DNA of 64,000 nt, from NCBI GenBank assembly GCA_003164815.1, contig PLUF01000095.1, positions 1 to 64,000 on the forward strand, written 5' to 3'. A program made the translations under genes and the position numbers. Below are positions 58,966 through 64,000 of this stretch, piece by piece. Origin of the DNA: Candidatus Gagatemarchaeum stordalenia (lineage in GTDB: Archaea > Thermoproteota > Nitrososphaeria > Nitrososphaerales > Gagatemarchaeaceae). The number at the start of each line of letters is the position of its first letter. Positions within the stretch are counted from its first letter, which is position 1. Under the pieces are notes generated by a model, which did no database searches, was not told the DNA's origin, and saw nothing but the letters and a program-made list of their open reading frames with translations.

Positions 58966-59769
58966 CTAGTCTACTGAGTATTCCGGCTTCGGCTGCACGG
59001 TCGACTCGTGCCTGTGTCTGTACCTGACACCCAGACCGAGCGCAAGGACGGATACGACCGCTCCAGCCCCTATTCCTATCGACGCGGCCTGCTCAGTCGT
59101 CGACGAGCTCGGGCCGGAGAGCGGCAGTGACGTCGAGAGCAGAGTGAGACTGAGAGTCACGGGGCCAGCGACCCCCGCGCCCAGCGATTCGATGCCCCCA
59201 GTCGAGTTGAGGCCCGGGATCGTGCCGCTAAGCGCGCCGAGACCGGCCAGCCCCTGCAGGTTAGGGAGGTTGTCGGTGAGTTTCACCGAATAGACCAGAC
59301 CGGACGGGAACGCCGAGATTGCTCCGTCGATTGTCTCTGTCGTCCCGTTGTAGCTTGTGCGGGTAGCCAGAGCGTAGGAGGTCAAGTCATAGCTTCCGTC
59401 GTTGAACTTGAACGGGGCCGAGCCGTTCTTGAGGATGGATAGGGAGACGTTCGTCGAACCTGAGGCGTAGGAGAAGCTCTGGTTCGTAACCGACGGCAGG
59501 AATGGCGATACTTCCAGAGAAGAGTTTATCGACCTCGAATAGCTGAACGTGGAATTGCCCGAAACGACGCTGAGGATCAACTTGTCGTAGCCCGCGTTCG
59601 AGGTGGCCGAGACCGACTCGTTCACCGTGATGGCGTGTGACGTTCCCATTGATGAAAGCTGGACACTGTAGACCGCATAACCGGGTGTCGCTGCGCTGGC
59701 CGTGCCCGCGGCTCCGAGCAGCAACACTGCCAGAGCGAGTGCAGGGAGGACCGCCTCTGCCGTTTTCAT
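58966..59769 (-). CDS. Exported membrane-anchored protein, partner of the ABC exporter
   Basis: About 267 residues. Signal peptide KTAEAVLPALALAVLLLGAAGTASA is followed by ~190 residues of Ser/Thr/Asn-rich beta structure (TVNESVSATSNAGYDKLILSV, SYNGTTETIDGAISAFPSGLVY) with several N-glycosylation sequons. A C-terminal helix (IGIGAGAVVSVLALGLGV) and basic tail RYRHRHE follow. ATG 59769 lies 27 bases after CCTTTTATCG on the minus strand. It is the first gene of the operon with the ABC exporter, and may be a substrate-capturing or stabilising subunit. Confidence 0.7.
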   Translation of the reverse strand: MKTAEAVLPALALAVLLLGAAGTASAATPGYAVYSVQLSSMGTSHAITVNESVSATSNAGYDKLILSVVSGNSTFSYSRSINSSLEVSPFLPSVTNQSFSYASGSTNVSLSILKNGSAPFKFNDGSYDLTSYALATRTSYNGTTETIDGAISAFPSGLVYSVKLTDNLPNLQGLAGLGALSGTIPGLNSTGGIESLGAGVAGPVTLSLTLLSTSLPLSGPSSSTTEQAASIGIGAGAVVSVLALGLGVRYRHRHESTVQPKPEYSVD

Positions 59770-59784
59770 AGAAAAGCCGAGCAA

Positions 59785-60288
59785 AGGCTGCGATAAAAGG
59801 CTTCTCGGGTTGGACCGTACCTAGTTAGGATCCATTACTGAGGAGGGCGTTATCCCGTGTATGGATGGTCTCGGAAACTCCTCGTTTTCGGGGGAGGCCC
59901 GCATGGGGTAACAGAATCAGGAATCGCATAAACAGGTCGAAACCCAATAGGCCCATTCCTGATGACGGAGGAGAATCAAGAGAACTGCAACACGCTCGTC
60001 TCCATGGATTGACCCGCTCTCATCAAGCATTAAATAGAAAGGTCATCATCTTCTATGCTCGGAGTCTATGAGATTCTCCGATTCTGGTCCTCACATGTGC
60101 GGTCCCCCGGAGAGACAGATACTCGCTCCTGACCGATTCCCACCCGAAACAAACTCGTGGCCGAAGGTAGTGGCGACAAGACCGAGGATCAGTGCCCGGT
60201 CGACCAACCGCTCAGCTACCGTTCTCGCCACGAATGCAGTCAGTGCGAAGTCTATGTTCGAGTAATCGCCAGAGACCTGTTTGTCTCC
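59785..60288. other. Gene-poor stretch with a TATA-like box
   Basis: These ~500 bases hold the promoter of the leftward gene and, at 60026-60037, ATTAAATAGAAAG. The latter is suited to a transcript starting near 60058, but the only ORFs after it (60055 and 60068, up to 65 codons) have no protein-like composition. The large gene's frame is open from 60157 and includes Cys pairs (DQCPVDQPLS, HECSQC) before ATG 60289. An untranslated leader, a small RNA, or an extended N-terminus are all possible. Confidence 0.4.
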
Positions 60289-62103
60289 ATGTCAAACGAA
60301 CCCTTTCTGGGCGGATACCTGGTCTATCTCTGTGAGATCTTTGTCCCCGGCATTGGGTTAGGAGAGCTTCTCGGTGTATGGGGAGGAGAAAAGAATAGGC
60401 TTACGACCCGGCTAGCCTACGCCTTCGGGCTCGGTATAGCGGTGGACACGGTCGTCCTCGTGGTCCGGACTTCTGGCTTTTCGGTGGCAGGATACACACT
60501 CAAGGGTATCGACCCAGCCACCATATACTTCATCATAATTGTGGGAGTTGTAGCTTTCGGAATCTCTGTTTTGCGAAGGAGGAAGGTCCTTTTGCCAATC
60601 CGGCCGACCCTCCAAGACTTTGCGCTGTTCGCTGTCATGGCGGCCCTCGCCGTCATGGTCACACTCTTCGTTCAGAAGTACCCGATCTTCCCGGAGTACA
60701 ACAGCCCTGATTTTGGAAACCATGTCCAGACTGCGCAGCTGCTCGTCTCGGGAGCGCTGACATCCATACCTGGAGGAATCCTCTACTACGGTGTCCACTT
60801 CCAGCTTGCGTCGGCACTCCTCCTTGTGGGCGGTGATCCCCTCGTCACCGTCCAGCGTACGATGAGCATCCTCGTCGTGCTGTCGCCGCTCCTCGTCTAT
60901 CTCGCCGCCTCCCGGGTATTCTCCAGCGCTGGCGCGGGCCTCGTCGCCGCGGCGGTCTACGCCTTCTCTGGAACGGTGTGGTTCGTAAGCGTCTTCAACG
61001 TGGGGCTCTACGCGAACTTCTTCGGAATTCTCGCCTCTCTTTTCCTATTGGTGGCTGTAGTAGACATCTCCGGGAACATCAGGTCGCTTCCGGGCTGGCT
61101 GGTCTTCGTCCTAGCCGTCGCAGCGGCGTACTTCTCGCATTACACGACAATCACCCTGCTCCCCGCGCTGCTTGGTGTTCCCCTCATACAGCTCATCAGG
61201 AATAGGGCCGATTTGAAGCGGTTCTTGATCCCGCCCATCGTCGCTATAGCTCCGGCGGCTTTGGTTGTCGTAGCATCGCCAGCCCTTGTATCGCACGTAC
61301 TGAGCCTAGCGGTCGCCGGCGGAGGCTCGCTCACCGGGAGTACGACACTCTCCTCAGCCCTTGCATCGATCCCGGTGCTCGGGAATCTGGCCCTTGAAGT
61401 GTACAGCGACGTCGCTTTCATCTTCCTGCTCGTCTTCTCGGCCGTATACGTGTACAGGGGGCTGGTCGGGAAGAACGCGTTCATGTTCATACCTCTCTTC
61501 TGGTTCATTGCGCTCTTGGTCGCCTCCCCGCAGAACCTTTCCTCTTGGCGGTTCTCCTTCGAGGCCACGGCGCCCCTGGTTCTGATGGCATCATTCGGCA
61601 TCTTCTCGCTGCTGCCCAGGCTCAAGATACAGAAGAAGAGGAGGGGAGAGTCGACGGCGACGCAACGGTATGCGAAGGTCCTTGTGGTCCTGCTGGTTCT
61701 GCTTTCCCCGATAGTAATCGGTTCGTGGGGCACGACGATGTTGTCAGACTCCTTCACTGATACGCAAGCCGTCTCCAACTCACAGTCGGCCGTTTACTCG
61801 GCCCTGCAGTGGATTGGGAGCAACACAACTTCGAACTCCATCTACCTCTCCGTCACCGACTGGCGCTTCACGTACACAGGCCTGTTCTTCGGGAGGGTGA
61901 CAGACTACTCGTATTTCGCTTCACAGACCCAGGCGATAGCCTATGCCCAGCAAATCGGGGCGGATTACATCATCGTGACCAATCTCGTCACCCTTTCGCT
62001 TCCGCCGGTCCCGCAGTATTTCCCTTGGAACACCTACCAACCTTCGGCGAACATGACGCTGGTCTACAGCAACAGCGACGTTAGAATCTTCCAGCTGTCA
62101 TGA
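60289..62103 (+). CDS. Large multispanning membrane protein, glycosyltransferase-like (PMT/AglB relatives)
   Basis: The 604-residue protein (648 if started at 60157) has about 12 helices. An acidic loop KYPIFPEYNSPDFGNHVQTAQLLVSG follows the third or fourth helix, and there are conserved aromatics in YYGVHFQLASALLLVGG. The C-terminal ~100 residues form an extracellular domain (YSALQWIGSNTTSNSIYLSVTDWRF, DYSYFASQTQAIAYAQQIGADYIIV). This layout matches archaeal dolichyl-phosphate-sugar dependent GT-C proteins. I cannot name a substrate. Confidence 0.65.
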   Translation: MSNEPFLGGYLVYLCEIFVPGIGLGELLGVWGGEKNRLTTRLAYAFGLGIAVDTVVLVVRTSGFSVAGYTLKGIDPATIYFIIIVGVVAFGISVLRRRKVLLPIRPTLQDFALFAVMAALAVMVTLFVQKYPIFPEYNSPDFGNHVQTAQLLVSGALTSIPGGILYYGVHFQLASALLLVGGDPLVTVQRTMSILVVLSPLLVYLAASRVFSSAGAGLVAAAVYAFSGTVWFVSVFNVGLYANFFGILASLFLLVAVVDISGNIRSLPGWLVFVLAVAAAYFSHYTTITLLPALLGVPLIQLIRNRADLKRFLIPPIVAIAPAALVVVASPALVSHVLSLAVAGGGSLTGSTTLSSALASIPVLGNLALEVYSDVAFIFLLVFSAVYVYRGLVGKNAFMFIPLFWFIALLVASPQNLSSWRFSFEATAPLVLMASFGIFSLLPRLKIQKKRRGESTATQRYAKVLVVLLVLLSPIVIGSWGTTMLSDSFTDTQAVSNSQSAVYSALQWIGSNTTSNSIYLSVTDWRFTYTGLFFGRVTDYSYFASQTQAIAYAQQIGADYIIVTNLVTLSLPPVPQYFPWNTYQPSANMTLVYSNSDVRIFQLS

Positions 62104-63129
62104 GCTGTTCGAGGAGAAAGTGACTGCGACAACGCCTTTCTGGTCGTCACCGCTGATTACCGTGACCTGAGCCGATGTGGGGATGACCTCTCCGCTCGTG
62201 AAGGTGCGGCTGAACGACCCGAGGGTGTTCGACTGCACCGTCCCGTCGCTCCAGACCGCCACGAAATTGTAGGGGGCCTCCCCCCCTACTACGCTCACTC
62301 CGAAGATAACCGTGGTGTTTCCGCCGGGCTCGACAAGTTCGTCATTGAAGCTACCTGTGACAGTCACCGGAGGGTACTTCCCTGTGCCAGTGGATGTCGA
62401 GAGTGTCGTAGAACTGCTGCTTGTGGAGCTTGACGAGGTCGATGAGCCGGTGGAGCTTGATGAGCCGGTGGAGCTTGACGAAGGCGAAGGTATCGTCGCC
62501 GATTTGGTGACCTTCTGACCATCGCTGCTCGCGACAGTAATGGTTACAGAGCCAAGTATGGTCTGGTTCACGAATGTCCTGCTGAACGCTCCCGTCGTGC
62601 TGACCTGGACCACGCCATCGGGCCAAGCCGCCGAGTAATTGTACGGGGGCGTCCCTCCTGTCACGGTCACTGCGAACGCTACTACGACCACCCCTGCAGG
62701 TTCTTTCAACGCGTTCACGTAGTTGACTGTGAAACTGAGCGAGTTGAACCCGTGGGTCGACGTATACGCGTACGCTGTTGCTCCTACTGCGGCGGCGATG
62801 ACTACTACCGATAGGATTGCGAGGATTTTTCGCGTGCGCGGGCTGAAGATCGGCGGTCTGGGCGCCCCGACCGCTGCCTCCGGAGTCTCCTCTTCTCTGC
62901 TCCCGTACTTCACGTAGGATGCGATCTGCAACCCAACCCCAACGACGAGAGAGTAGAACGCGTAGAGCGCAGTGTGATTAGCTGGTCCCGTCGCGGCAAG
63001 ACTCAATTCGACCGCTGAGGCGGAAAGCAGGAGGATGAACGCTACGATGAAAGGGGCGCCCCAGTTCCTGAGAAGATACCGTAGAGACCTATTCAATACT
63101 CCCGCAGGGGGACCCTGTAACCCACACAT
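62098..63129 (-). CDS. Membrane protein with two PKD-like beta domains
   Basis: About 343 residues if started at ATG 63129; TTG 63096 is also possible. Two hydrophobic helices (APFIVAFILLLSASAVEL, LYAFYSLVVGVGLQIASYV) and a third (ILAILSVVVIAAAVGATAYAYTS) precede two homologous ~85-residue beta domains: GTPPYNYSAAWPDGVVQVS...SSDGQKVTKS and EAPYNFVAVWSDGTVQSN...SGDDQKGVVA, separated by a Ser/Thr linker. The linker DNA has near-exact 18-base repeats (62439-62478). Its 3' end overlaps the previous gene by 6 bp. Likely a cell-surface adhesin-like protein. Confidence 0.6.
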   Translation of the reverse strand: MCGLQGPPAGVLNRSLRYLLRNWGAPFIVAFILLLSASAVELSLAATGPANHTALYAFYSLVVGVGLQIASYVKYGSREEETPEAAVGAPRPPIFSPRTRKILAILSVVVIAAAVGATAYAYTSTHGFNSLSFTVNYVNALKEPAGVVVVAFAVTVTGGTPPYNYSAAWPDGVVQVSTTGAFSRTFVNQTILGSVTITVASSDGQKVTKSATIPSPSSSSTGSSSSTGSSTSSSSTSSSSTTLSTSTGTGKYPPVTVTGSFNDELVEPGGNTTVIFGVSVVGGEAPYNFVAVWSDGTVQSNTLGSFSRTFTSGEVIPTSAQVTVISGDDQKGVVAVTFSSNSS

Positions 63130-63327
63130 AATCGTTAGTCGGGGGGAGTAGCACATGCTTCGTCCATCGCACCCTATCGATGTCCGTGGGATGGGGCAAT
63201 GAAGAGGAGAGGCGACAGTTGAGGGAGAGGACGAGCGCAGCGCCCTTTGTTCTTCCCAACGCAACGCAGAGCACTCTTCGCCATGCTTGCAAGGAGTCAT
63301 CTGCGAGCAGAGGCGCAGGTTACCCGG

Positions 63328-63659
63328 ATGGAAGCCAACCGGAGAGTCGTGGTCTGTATTCCCGCGTACGATGAGGAGAAGACCATCGCAAAGGTCGTTG
63401 TGGGCGCAAAGAAGCTCGCCGATCCCGTGATTGTATGCGATAATGGCTCGAGCGACAGGACAGTGGAAAGCGCTCGAAGTCTTGGAGTCCAGGTGGTGCG
63501 ACACGACGGAAACCTGGGTAAGGGGCGTGTCAGGGGGTAGCGATTGCCGTTGCCAAGAAACTTAATTCACAGGTCATTGTCACAATCGACGGCGACGACC
63601 AGCGCGACCCCAGCGACTTACCGAAAGTGGTCAAGTCCGTGACGAGAAGTAAAACTAGT
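63328..63659 (+). pseudogene. Remnant of a GT2 glycosyltransferase
   Basis: ATG 63328 begins MEANRRVVVCIPAYDEEKTI, then DPVIVCDNGSSDRTVESAR and HDGNLGKGR, the GT2 N-terminal block. The frame stops at 63538-63540, but the same protein continues in another frame with AIAVAKKLNSQ and VIVTIDGDDQRDPSDLPKVV (DxD motif), until TGA 63657-63659. One frameshift and a truncated C-terminus mark it as decayed. Confidence 0.75.
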
Positions 63660-63703
63660 TGAAGGCATAAGTAATACCATTCGATTGCTTCTAAAGAAGC
63701 TCG

Positions 63704-64000
63704 TTGAGCAATCAACAGGCGACGGATTCATCAGCGGTACCCACATTTGCCTTCGGGAAGAACTGGAGGAAATACCTCAGCAGATTGACCCCTGAAAAAA
63801 TCGAGCTGGCGAAATCAGCTTTGGCAGAGTTTGTGGGCCGCGATGCGATACGTGGGAAGACTTTCTTGGACATCGGCTGCGGCAGCGGAATTCACTCCTA
63901 CGCGGCCCTTGAGTTAGGTGCCTCCCGCGTTGTCAGCTTCGACTTTGACGCCGACGCGGTCGAGTGTTGCAAAACTTTGTGGTCCAGGGCAGGAAACCCG
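63704..64000 (+). CDS. SAM-dependent methyltransferase (3' end off window)
   Basis: The frame is TTG 63704 onwards, 99 codons to the window edge. After TFAFGKNWRKYLSRLTPEKI comes SAM motif I TFLDIGCGSGIHSYAALELG and motif II VSFDFDADAVECCKTLW, a class I methyltransferase of Ubie/COQ5-like style. CATAAGTAATACC lies ~30 bases before the TTG. Adjacency to GT debris suggests glycan or lipid modification, but no substrate can be seen. Confidence 0.8.
   Translation, partial: MSNQQATDSSAVPTFAFGKNWRKYLSRLTPEKIELAKSALAEFVGRDAIRGKTFLDIGCGSGIHSYAALELGASRVVSFDFDADAVECCKTLWSRAGNP

Noticed and set aside
60068-60265. A 65-codon ORF with ATG 60068 near a TATA-like box
   Set aside because: Composition is Arg/Pro/Ser-rich with no strand or helix pattern; I could not support a protein.
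62312-62518. A plus-strand ORF rich in VEL/DEP repeats
   Set aside because: It is the reverse reading of the Ser/Thr linker repeats of the PKD-like protein.

Overview
This window is archaeal chromosome, GC-rich (about 60% or more by eye). The archaeal assignment rests on a two-repeat TATA-binding protein, a class I lysyl-tRNA synthetase, ABCE1/Rli1, a Cdc48-type AAA ATPase, a Trm5-family methyltransferase, an archaeal Ser/His signal peptidase, ThiI without a rhodanese domain, an ATP-dependent DNA ligase and an ABC-type peptide importer with a C-terminally anchored binding protein. Many genes start 22-33 bases after a TATA-like box with no ribosome binding site, so leaderless transcription appears common; GTG and TTG starts are frequent. 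No rRNA is present. The gene set resembles TACK/Thaumarchaeota-type archaea, but I cannot fix the lineage from this window.

1-30 kb is mostly housekeeping. It holds a partial UbiA-like/LamG-like fusion, thiI, an AIR-synthase relative, an M1 aminopeptidase with HEAT repeats, TldD/TldE and an ACT regulator. A folate block (folP, folK, folB) carries a CADD-type putative p-aminobenzoate synthase. Then come an isocitrate dehydrogenase, acylphosphatase, a decayed VOC gene, a tiny zinc-knuckle protein, an SDR, tRNA-Arg(GCG), LysK, and a Cdc48-Hsp20 operon. Cdc48-Hsp20 diverges from a Phr-like heat-shock regulator across a perfect 17-bp palindrome. The regulator is followed by SurE, ABCE1 and a Trm5-like enzyme.

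28-45 kb begins with a complete divergent peptide ABC importer (binding protein, two permeases, two ATPases). Signal peptidase and TBP follow. An orphan TnpB element of the IS200/IS605 group has inserted exactly between the convergent 3' ends of tbp and pyrE. Beyond it are pyrE, a LarA-like protein, a catalytically degenerate site-2-protease homologue, an acetyltransferase, DNA ligase, and a divergent pair (T2SSF-like protein and prepilin peptidase) sharing one palindromic TATA box.

45-64 kb is a surface-glycan region. It has an inositol-phosphatase-family enzyme and a tight four-gene operon (membrane-anchored nucleotide-kinase-like protein, polysaccharide deacetylase, ATP-grasp enzyme, HAD phosphatase). 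It also has a sugar nucleotidyltransferase, a flippase, glycosyltransferases, an ABC exporter with an exported partner, a large multispanning glycosyltransferase-like protein, a PKD-like repeat protein and GT2 debris. Two selfish elements lie within 2.7 kb of each other here. One is a NUMOD3-Vsr-type homing endonuclease gene that interrupts a glycosyltransferase and is flanked by 56-bp imperfect direct repeats. The other is a 385-residue LAGLIDADG intein in NAD synthetase. The TnpB element, prepilin peptidase, homing endonuclease and intein all look lower in GC than their surroundings, suggesting recent acquisition.
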